The notes under the pieces were generated by a model. The model was not told where the DNA came from. It made no database searches and worked only from the letters and a program-made list of their open reading frames with translations. A program made the position numbers and the translations under genes. From positions 36,201,466 to 36,265,465 of the forward strand of contig OY744616.1 of NCBI GenBank assembly GCA_963556255.1: 64,000 nucleotides of DNA, in the 5' to 3' direction. This DNA is from Allolobophora icterica (taxonomy: Eukaryota > Annelida > Clitellata > Crassiclitellata > Lumbricidae). Shown piece by piece: positions 45,443-55,285 of the stretch; positions within the stretch are counted from its first letter, which is position 1, and every line of letters starts with the position of its first letter.

Positions 45443-46860
45443 AACTTTTGTAACAGTTTGCAACTCGTTATCTGTTGATCGTTCTCCATAAATTGTAGCG
45501 TAACTGTTGTGTTTAATTTAGTCGTGATTAGAGAACACTTGAAACGAACCTTTGTTTTCACCAAGAAATCTGCATTTCATTATATTACATTAAAATTTAA
45601 TTATTTTTGCATAAATGCATGGCGGGCTGTTTTCCATATGACCTCAGGGAGTTGTGTGTCCCGGTTTCATCCACTTCTGGCCGGTGATTTCTTCGCCTTG
45701 CTGCACAGGGTGACCTGGTTGTTGGCCTTAGCCCCATGGCACAACATAGGAGGTCCACTATAGTTGATCGAACTTTGTGAGATAGGTTGCCTTGGACCAC
45801 TACAATACGAGCTCATTGATCTTTCTTTACAACCCTTGAGATCCATTAATTCGATCTTGGTCTTCTTTCGTTAGGTCGGAAACGCCTTTAATGAGTCTCT
45901 TTTGACGAGGCAGTATATGAATCGGTGAATACATTTGCAATTACAAAAGTACAACTTAACCCATTAAATGTTGTCCTTCCGAAACAGTGCTTTAGACTAG
46001 GTAATTAGTTTTAGCACACGGTAAAAGCATTACTATTCACGTCTTAGTAAAATTACACAAGTAATTAACGCTAAAAGCCACTTTTAGACAACGAGTTTCT
46101 TGGATTTACCTGAATGAAGATACTCTCAAGAGCTTTACGCCGGTAGGTAGAGCAGATCTCTCTGTAGGCCCTCTCTGTAGGGCCAGTGTAGGCCATGGAA
46201 TATCATTCTGGTTTTGACGTCGCTAGGTGGAACAGCTGTCACGCCGTACGTTTAACATTTGTTTGTGTAATCGCTAGGTGTCGCAACCGTCGGTTCACAA
46301 AGCGTTTTCAGTGTTAAGTACAGTTCATCTACAGTGTATATAATAACTTCTTCTTTGGTGATGGTGGTATCTGACAATAGCATCATTAACCCATCGATAT
46401 TTCAAACTCTTTCTGTAGTTGTCAAGAAAAGACGGCAGAAGACCCATCCCATGGTTACGGCGGTGTAATGCGTTGTAAAGGCCTAGGCTACATTGACGTT
46501 GCCTATAGTCTGTAGAATGGGCCTACTACACAGGCTCGTAGTGTGGTGAGCAATTTATCTCCCAGTGAATACTACTATGAATGTCGGTCAAGTTTGGAGA
46601 TAGGCTGCAGAAACGATTTCAGACTTGTCTTAATCGATCAGACAATAATAATCTTTTGCTTTTGGAGCATGCTGAAATGCAAATCTGATCGTTTGTTAAA
46701 GAGGCATCGATAGTTAATATTATATAAAAAAAATTAAATTAAGCTATATTAACTGGCAAACTACAACATCAATAACTTCAGCTAAGCGACATAAAATATT
46801 AAAATATTTGTTTAAAGAAAGAGACCTTGTAAAAAAAATATTTATGAATAACTACACAGT
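45442..46860. other. Stretch without a recognisable gene
   Basis: A block at 45620-45800 ('ggcgggctgttttcc' to 'ttgccttggacc') looks like a repeat fragment with a short minus-strand frame, but I cannot classify it. The rest is AT-rich with no coding signal. Confidence 0.5.
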
Positions 46861-46931
46861 CATAGGCGTAATTTGTGGGGGGTACGAGTTGTACCCGTAC
46901 CCCCACTTTTTAGACCAAAGTTACGCCCCTG
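46861..46931. mobile_element. 71-bp micro-MITE with 8-bp target duplication
   Basis: Ends CATAGGCGTAA and, on the other strand, CAGGGGCGTAA; exact duplication TACACAGT at 46853-46860 and 46932-46939. The interior has 'ggggggtacgag' and 'gtacccgtacccccact', which also occur at about 7885-7955 and 18592-18655, so this is a family. Confidence 0.85.
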
Positions 46932-46939
46932 TACACAGT

Positions 46940-47595
46940 GCATGTACACACATTTAGTCATTCATCCAAATTTTTCTAAAGTTATGCTTAAAAGGGTTAT
47001 TTTACCTAAAGGCAATTATAATTAAAACTTTTTGTCTAAAAGTAGCAGCTGGTTTTATAGTGATTGTAGGCCTAACGAAACCTGTTTTTTTGGCCATTTA
47101 AGCATTTTGTGCTTTATGACTGGGAGAGCTCTAGCATTGGGTTAATACGGACTTGTGCTGTTTCCTGACAATCTCCAGTTTTAAAACTGACCCTTTGAGA
47201 AGTTTTGAATGTTTCTAAGTCTTTCTGTTTCAGGTCAATTGATTGTTTCACTGGAACACTCAACACAGTAACAATAAACCGATCTGTTTCGTACTTTTGG
47301 TTTCAAATACAACTATTGAGATCTTTGAAACCTATGGGCTTAAAGTGAGGCTTTCTATTTGAAAATTGCTGACATGGCATGATTCTACTTTTGTGTGGAT
47401 TTAAATGAAAGTAAGTAGACTTCTAAATTAGGTAAATTAGTTTTCTCATGACTGCTAAGACTTGTGAACAGCATTTACAAAACTATGGTGTCAACTCAAA
47501 CGACTGCGGGCCTAGTGATTAATTTATTTAGACGACATAAGCCTTATTAATTTATAGAAGTAGTGGTGAAAGAGAGGGAAAGGAAAAGAGGAAAA
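46940..47595. other. No gene seen
   Basis: AT-rich, ends in a purine-rich run that leads into the GGGA microsatellite. Confidence 0.5.
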
Positions 47596-47644
47596 GGAAG
47601 GGAGAGAGGGAGGGAGGGAGGGAGGGAGGGAGGGAGGGAGGGAG
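47596..47644. repeat. (GGGA)n microsatellite, left part
   Basis: About ten GGGA units directly abutting the left LTR; continued at 52869-52941 on the other side, so the LTR element split the array. The last five bases (GGGAG) match the first five on the far side, consistent with a 5-bp target duplication but not distinguishable from the repeat. Confidence 0.9.
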
Positions 47645-48370
47645 TGTCGCAATCGGAGGTCTCCCAGTCGTGTGTTTGCCGTGTGTTGATGTCGACCCTC
47701 GATTGCTTGTTCTTTTACTTGCACTTTTATTTAACGTGCCTAACTTTTCTATAGAAGATTCACGACGAACTTTGTTTAATTAATAAATGAATTTAATTAA
47801 AGAAACAAATATATACACTAACTCTACGGGAACTTCCACGTAGTATTAAAGCGTTTAAATATTAAATCGGACTATCTCAAATGTTGCTTCGTACAGCCTA
47901 ACTACAGATCGTTCTTTCGCGTCAGTCTCTGAATCTGACGGACTAATACTCTGCCGTCGCCGCTGGTCGCTCCTCTCGATGTTGTTCGCTCGACCGATGT
48001 TCACGCGTCCCCTCGTCAGTAGTATAAGTCCCGTGTTCTCCTTTTCCTTCCGTTAAGTAGGAACTTCAGCGTGCACCAGTCAGCCCCCCTCCCCACGTCA
48101 AGCTATCGTCAATTAGTGTCAGATTGCTCCTCGATACGCGGGTCGTCGCTCGCCTGCAGCGCGGGCGGTGTCTGGTTACACCATAGCCGCGAGGTGTCCT
48201 ATTACACCTTGGCTGTGTGGTGTCCGATTACACCTGGGCCTCGCGGCCTTCATTGTTGCCCAAGTGGAGACTGGCTTTTCGTCCGTCATCATCCTATCTC
48301 GACCGGCAACGACGCTTACATCATAATGATGATGCCATCTCGTCGTTGTTGTCGATCTCCTCACGCGACA
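47645..48370 (-). repeat. Left LTR (3' LTR of the minus-strand element)
   Basis: 726 bp with termini TGTCGC and GCGACA, which are inverted repeats of each other. Differs from the right LTR by a single base that I can find (G at 48245 against T at 52743). On the minus strand an AATAAA word lies at about 47727, a plausible polyadenylation signal. Frames inside the LTR are repeated in both copies and look non-coding. Confidence 0.97.
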
Positions 48371-48381
48371 CCTCCCTTCCC
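48371..48381 (-). other. Polypurine tract
   Basis: On the minus strand GGGAAGGGAGG sits directly before the 3' LTR, the usual plus-strand priming site in LTR elements. Confidence 0.75.
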
Positions 48382-48561
48382 GGGGGAGGACAAAGCCAGT
48401 CATTGGTTCGCCTCCCGGCTGAGAATGATGTCGTTCCCTCCCTCGATTTCCTCCAGACCATGTCCTCGTCGTTCCCATGAAAAATACAAAATATCAGCAC
48501 AGTTAGAAATATATTTACAGTTGTCTCGGTGCCTTACATGGTAGTCCGCCTTCTTCCTCAA

Positions 48562-51500
48562 TCATAGTCTGGACAAAAGATCAGCGGGAATATTCAGCGA
48601 CCCAGGTCGATATTCAAAGGAAATACCGAAGTCCTGGAGTGCCAGAGCCCATCTCGCAAGTTTAGCACTTGTGGGCGTAGAAGCAGTTAGGAAAGTCAAG
48701 GGGGTGTGATCAGAATAGAGGGTGGTCCTTGACATAAAAATCCAATCCCTAAACTTCTTCCACGCAGAAGTCACAGCATGCGCTTCGCGTTCCACAGTGG
48801 ACCCACGCGCTTGCGTAGCATCTAATTTAGAACTGGCGAAATATATTGGCCGTTCTGTTCCATCGACTTGAATTTGGAATAAGCAGCCTCCGACTGCTTT
48901 GTCTGAACCGTCAGTCGATAGACCAAACTCTCTGCCGTAGTCAATTGTCTGCAAACATACCGCGTTATTTAAATCGTGCGTAAGATTATCTAGCGCCTTT
49001 TGGTGATCAGCTCGCCAGGGTATCTTAACATGCACCGATTTCTGGGTCCAGTCAATGAGAATTCTGGCTGTCTCAGCCAGGTTAGGGATGAAGTTCCTAA
49101 AATGACTGAAGAAGCCCATTACTCTCCGTATGTCCTTTTTGGACTCGGGTTGAGGGATTTTCCCTAGCCCTGCGATTTTCATAGGATCCGGTTCAATGCT
49201 CCCTGATCCGATCAGGTGACCTACAAACGTTGTTTGTCGCCTAGCAAACGAACTCTTCTTAATGTTAAGGGTCAGACCCGACTGTTGAATAGTCATTAAG
49301 TACTTCTCTAGATGTTTCATGTGATCCGGCCACGTCATCGAATGTACTGCCATGTCACTATGTGAGGGAGTGATGATACCTAGGGCCAAAAGTTCGCGGG
49401 TCTGCTTCTCCATCTCCGGTTTGAGCAGTTCCGGCACCTTATAGGCTCGCAAACTCTTCGGCCTGAACTCCGCGCTAACAGTGATTGTGTGTTCTAGGAC
49501 GGGACAGAAACCTGGTTTGTCCGAGAACACATCTGGAAACCTGTCTAACAGACTAAACAGCTGTTTCCGCTCGGGTACCGTTAAGTGTGCAACGGCAATA
49601 GGGTCTACTTGTGCACTGGGCCTTGTCTGCCTCGTGACGAAGCTACCCACCGTTTCCCCGTGACCGAAGTCTTCGTCCTTCTCGAACAGAATGGAGCAAT
49701 TGTTAATCAATGCTTGCTGTATTCTTTCGTTATATTTGCGAATCCGATTTGCGTGTAGTAAGCGGCTTTTGCCCCCTATTTCCACGATGTATGTGTAGGG
49801 CGATTTCACCTGAGCGATGATGGCCGGGCCTTGCCATTGGCCCTCCTTCTTTGCTCCTCGCGCTTCCGGTGATTGGATGATGGCTTTGTCTATTCTCTCT
49901 TTAGGCAAGCACAGTTGTTTTACAGACTGCCCAGCTATTTTGTCTTTATAAAAGGGCAAATTGTCTTCAGTGAAGGAGCTCTTCGCCCCAATTTTCCCGT
50001 GGGCCAAGAATGGTGCTAGTGTCGAACATTGTGCTTGTTCGGCCGCCATCTTGTTTCTGCCTACTATTGTGTCTTCCTTGGGTGGGGGTGGTATCTCAGG
50101 ATTGAAGAATAGCTCTTCATTATCCGTTTCTTCGGGACCGATTTCTCCTACACTCCCCCTGTCTGCTTGAGCGCCCGTGAAGTAATCCTCGCCTATCAGC
50201 GTCCTAAGTCCCTCTACCTCCTCCCCTCTCTCCTCTTCCTCACTCGTCTCAGTCCTTGCGACCGCCTGCGCTTCTGAAATTTGGTCTATTTCAGGAGCGC
50301 TGGCCGCGTGACTCGAATACAACGCTGTCTCGCGCAGCAAGTCGGCTGTAGTGGGCGTGATAATTAACGGTTCATTAAGGTCTTTAATGAGTGCCGCCCA
50401 TATCCGAACATCAGGGGCGTAATTTACCTCCCCCTCGCTGTCCTCGCCGGCCTGAGACCCCTTTAGTCTCAGCCGCACCACGTCCACAATCATTGATTGA
50501 CCGTTCAGCCCCTTCACCTCTATCTGCTTGACCACAGGTAGGTTGAGCGGCCTGATTAGTTCTGCTCGCGCACAATTGTATTCGGCCCCGCTATCTATTA
50601 GAGACGATGTCACAGGGAGTCCCGTAATATACACTTTCATGTACTCTCTTACATAAGTCTCCTCCACGTCAATGCAATCCGGGTTTGTCGGCAATGCATG
50701 CTGTTCTATCTCTTGTATCAATGGCGGCCCGTCTTGTCGCGTCTCGCTTTGCCTGTCTGCCTGTCTGCCTTGAGCTCTGGTCACGGTTGGCTGGACCGCA
50801 CACGCGCTCACCTGTTTGCTTTTAGTTTGTTTGTTCTTCGAACACAGTTTAGCTCTGTGGTCTGGAGAAAAGCATAGGAAACAAAGGCCACGCTTTCTAA
50901 TCTCGTCGGGGGTTGGACGTCCGTCTGTCCTGTTATTTGTCTGTGTCCCTCCCGGTCGGTCAGTCCACGTGTCCGTCTGTTTAGCTGTCGTCTGAGGAGG
51001 TGCTGGCGCTTTCGCGTAGCGTGCCTCCGTCTTACCCGTGCCTAGACTATGCTTCTCAGCCTGTTCCTCCTCATCTTCTCTCCTCCACTTCTCCTCAAGC
51101 ACTCTGAGTCTTTCTTCTCTGCTTCGTCTCTCCTCCTGAAGCCTTATTTTCTCTGCTTCCTCTTTCTCTTCTCTCCTCTGCTTCTCTTCAAGCAGCCTGA
51201 GCTTCTCAGCCTGCTTCTCCTCATCTTCTCTCCTCCACTTCTCCTCAAGCATTCTGAGTCTTTCTTCATTCCTCTTTCTCTCTTCTTCGATCCGCCTGCG
51301 TTCCTTTTCACTGCTTCTCCTCACTCTTCTCTCCGCTTCCTCTCTTTGGTATGTTGTTAGTTCTAACATGACCCGCCGCATTTGCCTTGCCGGGCTCATA
51401 CTGCTACCTGGGCTACCTGTGCTTACTTTCTCACTTACTTCTGGCGGGATCTCCCTTCCAGAAACAATTATTTCAGCACTAGCCTCTTGGAGCTGGTCCA

Positions 51501-51615
51501 TCCTCATGGAACCCAATTCCTCCTCTCCTAGTCCCATCTTTATCAGATATGCGACTAGTCTGTGACGGGGCATGTTCAGCACCTTCACTCTTTTCCCTAT
51601 CGACAACTTATCCAT
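48562..51615 (-). CDS. Fused gag-pol with PR and RNase H but no IN core or RT palm
   Basis: The 1017-codon frame starts at ATG 51615. In order: a conserved-looking N-terminus (1-60), a long Glu/Arg coiled coil (about 85-205) with a duplicated EERLR(M/V)LEEKWRREDEE unit, a CCHC zinc knuckle CFLCFSPDHRAKLC (about 244-257), an aspartic protease core SLIDSGAEYNC (about 337-347), the integrase N-terminal lead-in DKIAGQSVKQL (about 555-570), then directly an integrase C-terminal GPY-like segment WQGPAIIAQVKSPYTYIVEI (about 595-615), RT fingers FPDVFSDKPG through LLALGIITPS (about 690-750), then directly the post-palm region beginning AVHSMTWPDHMKHL, thumb and connection, and RNase H (STDGSD, VEREAHAV, YSDHTPLTFL) ending PADLLSRL. 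A capsid-like segment, the DDE integrase core and the YxDD palm are not present. No stop or frameshift occurs. Confidence 0.9.
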   Translation of the reverse strand: MDKLSIGKRVKVLNMPRHRLVAYLIKMGLGEEELGSMRMDQLQEASAEIIVSGREIPPEVSEKVSTGSPGSSMSPARQMRRVMLELTTYQREEAERRVRRSSEKERRRIEEERKRNEERLRMLEEKWRREDEEKQAEKLRLLEEKQRREEKEEAEKIRLQEERRSREERLRVLEEKWRREDEEEQAEKHSLGTGKTEARYAKAPAPPQTTAKQTDTWTDRPGGTQTNNRTDGRPTPDEIRKRGLCFLCFSPDHRAKLCSKNKQTKSKQVSACAVQPTVTRAQGRQADRQSETRQDGPPLIQEIEQHALPTNPDCIDVEETYVREYMKVYITGLPVTSSLIDSGAEYNCARAELIRPLNLPVVKQIEVKGLNGQSMIVDVVRLRLKGSQAGEDSEGEVNYAPDVRIWAALIKDLNEPLIITPTTADLLRETALYSSHAASAPEIDQISEAQAVARTETSEEEERGEEVEGLRTLIGEDYFTGAQADRGSVGEIGPEETDNEELFFNPEIPPPPKEDTIVGRNKMAAEQAQCSTLAPFLAHGKIGAKSSFTEDNLPFYKDKIAGQSVKQLCLPKERIDKAIIQSPEARGAKKEGQWQGPAIIAQVKSPYTYIVEIGGKSRLLHANRIRKYNERIQQALINNCSILFEKDEDFGHGETVGSFVTRQTRPSAQVDPIAVAHLTVPERKQLFSLLDRFPDVFSDKPGFCPVLEHTITVSAEFRPKSLRAYKVPELLKPEMEKQTRELLALGIITPSHSDMAVHSMTWPDHMKHLEKYLMTIQQSGLTLNIKKSSFARRQTTFVGHLIGSGSIEPDPMKIAGLGKIPQPESKKDIRRVMGFFSHFRNFIPNLAETARILIDWTQKSVHVKIPWRADHQKALDNLTHDLNNAVCLQTIDYGREFGLSTDGSDKAVGGCLFQIQVDGTERPIYFASSKLDATQARGSTVEREAHAVTSAWKKFRDWIFMSRTTLYSDHTPLTFLTASTPTSAKLARWALALQDFGISFEYRPGSLNIPADLLSRL

Positions 51616-52130
51616 CTTCCAACAGTCCGCTCACTAATAGAAAAAGATAAGTAAGTTAGAGGAGAGTCACCGTTGGTCAGAAATCAAAGAAAACAACGTC
51701 CTAAAATTCTACCACAAATACAACAAGAACAGAACTGAGCAAAAGGAGCTACGCAAAAGCCTCGGCTATTCGCACACCAATCCTCATCCAGACCTCAACC
51801 GCAACCTCACAGATTACCCCGACTACCAGTAAGGACTTACCCTCTGAATACGTCGAGCGAGCTCCGTCTTTTGGTATCTTGGCTGATCCGCTGTCCTCCG
51901 TTGCCACTCCCGTCCGTCGTTGCTAGCGATGGTCGGTCGTCCGTCGGCGCTCTTGTTCCTCGTCCTTGCCTGTTGCTGTCGGTTGCTTTGAGTCCTTCGT
52001 CTCCGGAGTCCGGCACTCGATTTCTCCAGTTGCGAAGGGTTGTATTCGCCGCTGGTCCCGATCTGTTGAGATTCCTCTTTTCCGTTTCCGGTTCCGCTCT
52101 TCGTCGTGACGTCTTCAGTTGAAAACCTGT
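51616..52130 (-). other. Leader between primer site and gag-pol
   Basis: About 515 bp of 5' untranslated sequence on the minus strand; frames on the plus strand here are shadows. Confidence 0.6.
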
Positions 52131-52141
52131 CGACTGCGCCA
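52131..52141 (-). other. Primer-binding site, matches tRNA-Ser 3' end
   Basis: The minus strand reads TGGCGCAGTCG one base after the 5' LTR. This is complementary to CGACTGCG plus CCA, the acceptor end of animal tRNA-Ser, the primer used by several gypsy-group elements. Confidence 0.8.
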
Positions 52142-52142
52142 A

Positions 52143-52868
52143 TGTCGCAATCGGAGGTCTCCCAGTCGTGTGTTTGCCGTGTGTTGATGTCGACCCTCGA
52201 TTGCTTGTTCTTTTACTTGCACTTTTATTTAACGTGCCTAACTTTTCTATAGAAGATTCACGACGAACTTTGTTTAATTAATAAATGAATTTAATTAAAG
52301 AAACAAATATATACACTAACTCTACGGGAACTTCCACGTAGTATTAAAGCGTTTAAATATTAAATCGGACTATCTCAAATGTTGCTTCGTACAGCCTAAC
52401 TACAGATCGTTCTTTCGCGTCAGTCTCTGAATCTGACGGACTAATACTCTGCCGTCGCCGCTGGTCGCTCCTCTCGATGTTGTTCGCTCGACCGATGTTC
52501 ACGCGTCCCCTCGTCAGTAGTATAAGTCCCGTGTTCTCCTTTTCCTTCCGTTAAGTAGGAACTTCAGCGTGCACCAGTCAGCCCCCCTCCCCACGTCAAG
52601 CTATCGTCAATTAGTGTCAGATTGCTCCTCGATACGCGGGTCGTCGCTCGCCTGCAGCGCGGGCGGTGTCTGGTTACACCATAGCCGCGAGGTGTCCTAT
52701 TACACCTTGGCTGTGTGGTGTCCGATTACACCTGGGCCTCGCTGCCTTCATTGTTGCCCAAGTGGAGACTGGCTTTTCGTCCGTCATCATCCTATCTCGA
52801 CCGGCAACGACGCTTACATCATAATGATGATGCCATCTCGTCGTTGTTGTCGATCTCCTCACGCGACA
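52143..52868 (-). repeat. Right LTR (5' LTR of the minus-strand element)
   Basis: 726 bp, same TGTCGC/GCGACA termini as the left copy, one base different. It would contain the promoter that drives the minus-strand gag-pol. Confidence 0.97.
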
Positions 52869-52941
52869 GGGAGGGAGGGAGGGAGGGAGGGAGGGAGGGA
52901 GGGAGGGAGGGAGGAAGGGAGGGAGGGAGGGAGGGAGGGAG
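52869..52941. repeat. (GGGA)n microsatellite, right part
   Basis: About 18 GGGA units with one GGAA change; the other half of the array that the LTR element entered. Confidence 0.9.
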
Positions 52942-54164
52942 TTGGGGGTAGGCACAAATGAAGAGAAAGACTGACACGGCTTTATGTTCACACCAGGCAA
53001 CAACACTGTGTGTATGTAATGTATGCATGTATGTGTGTTTGTGCGTATGTGTCTATGTGTATGCGTGTGTATACATGTGTGTATGTATGCATGTATGTAT
53101 GTATGTACGTACGTATGTACGTATGTGTGTAATGTCAATGTGTGAATGTGGATCATATGTTCATGTATACATGTCGGCGGGAGACATATTCCTTCTAAAC
53201 ACTGCAACAAGCCACGATTCTGTCTACAGCATGCCTCAGTGAATCTACTTTGAACTAGACAATTAATATCTTTGAGTGTCTGAATGCAGTAGTGATTGCT
53301 TTCGTCAGGTATTACTTTCAAGAGCGTGCTCTCAAACGAACGGGCAGGGTCTTGAATAGGCAGCTTTCTCCCAGTGATTGTTATTAGGTTCCAAGCGCCG
53401 TTAGTGTTTCGCAGACTGAGGGAGTTGGATTCTCTTGGAAAGAACGTCACACCTATTCTTCAGACTCTGTTTACAGGATAAATTGTCCGACGGATGTGGA
53501 GCTCCAGCATCACGTTTCATCGCAGGTGGCTCTAATCACCAAACACGGTATTTGGTTGCGCTGGAAGACAATCCAAGGTCTTGCTTATCGCCGACTCCGT
53601 GTGTGTGTGTCTGGGTGTGTGTGTGTCTGTGTGCATGTGGCTGTGGCTGAGGGAACGCTGTCTCGAAGACATTGGCTCTATTATAACATCAACAGTGATA
53701 AATTTTTATTATCATGTTTAAGGAATTCGGTTAAAAATACTAATAATAAAAGCATTAGATGGAGAGGCGCTTTTCCAAGTTTCCTGATACATACTTACAT
53801 ACAATGTCATACATACATATACACATACATACACAAATACATACACACATACATACATACATGCATAAACATACACACATTCACATATGAAAAGTTTTTA
53901 GATTGTATTATATTAGACCGTCATTTGGAGATTTGGATTGTACCGTTGGGAATCAATTTTGATTATTGCACAATGCAGAGAGTATGAGATGGCTTCAAAG
54001 GCAGACAGACCTCTATCTGAATATTATTAATGAAAAGTATCAGACCTTATTTTAAAAATACATTCACCAATAGTCTAACCCTAGATTTATAGATATTTCC
54101 TCCTGCTAATTATTTCTGTGTAATAAGTTGCGTTGATGTCAGTTTGATGCTTTGATTAAATGAA
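52942..54164. other. No gene seen; TGTA/TG and ACAT simple repeats
   Basis: TGTATG-type repeats at 53005-53140, TG-rich at 53595-53645, ACAT-type at 53785-53885. Short frames follow these repeats only. Confidence 0.55.
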
Positions 54165-54165
54165 A

Positions 54166-55074
<909 letters not shown>

Positions 55075-55077
55075 AAT

Positions 55078-55285
55078 GGGACACGGTGGCCGATTAGTTA
55101 AAGCGCTGGCCTTGTAACACGAAGAGTAGGAGTTCGAGACTCCTCTGAGACGGCCAGTTACTGAGCAAATCTTTCACTCACAATTGCTCAGCGCCATCGA
55201 TCAATGCTTGGTCATTAGATAGTGGCACTTAGGCTAATAAATAAATAAATAATAAGAATAATAAATAAGAATAATGAATAAATAA
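55078..55285 (+). mobile_element. tRNA-derived SINE
   Basis: The head has A-box TGGCCGATTAGTTAAAGCGC and B-box GAGTTCGAGACTC at tRNA-like spacing. A body with 'caattgctcagcgccatcga' follows, with an (AATA)n tail. Partial copies of the body occur at 11040-11175 and 11625-11800. Confidence 0.8.

Larger units (their letters stand above)
47645..52868 (-). mobile_element. Young Gmr1-like Ty3/gypsy LTR retrotransposon with internal deletions
   Basis: A 5224-bp element on the minus strand: 5' LTR (52143-52868), primer site, 527-bp leader, one 1017-codon gag-pol frame, polypurine tract and 3' LTR. An integrase C-terminal segment lies before the reverse transcriptase, the order known from Gmr1-like elements of deuterostomes. 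The near-identity of the LTRs indicates recent insertion. It seems unable to move by itself because the integrase core and RT palm are missing, so another copy would have to supply enzymes. Confidence 0.9.

Noticed and set aside
48071..48544. 157-codon plus-strand frame at the left LTR, and its partner at 52569-52961
   Set aside because: Both begin identically inside the two LTRs and diverge as soon as the LTR ends; they run against the element's own gene.
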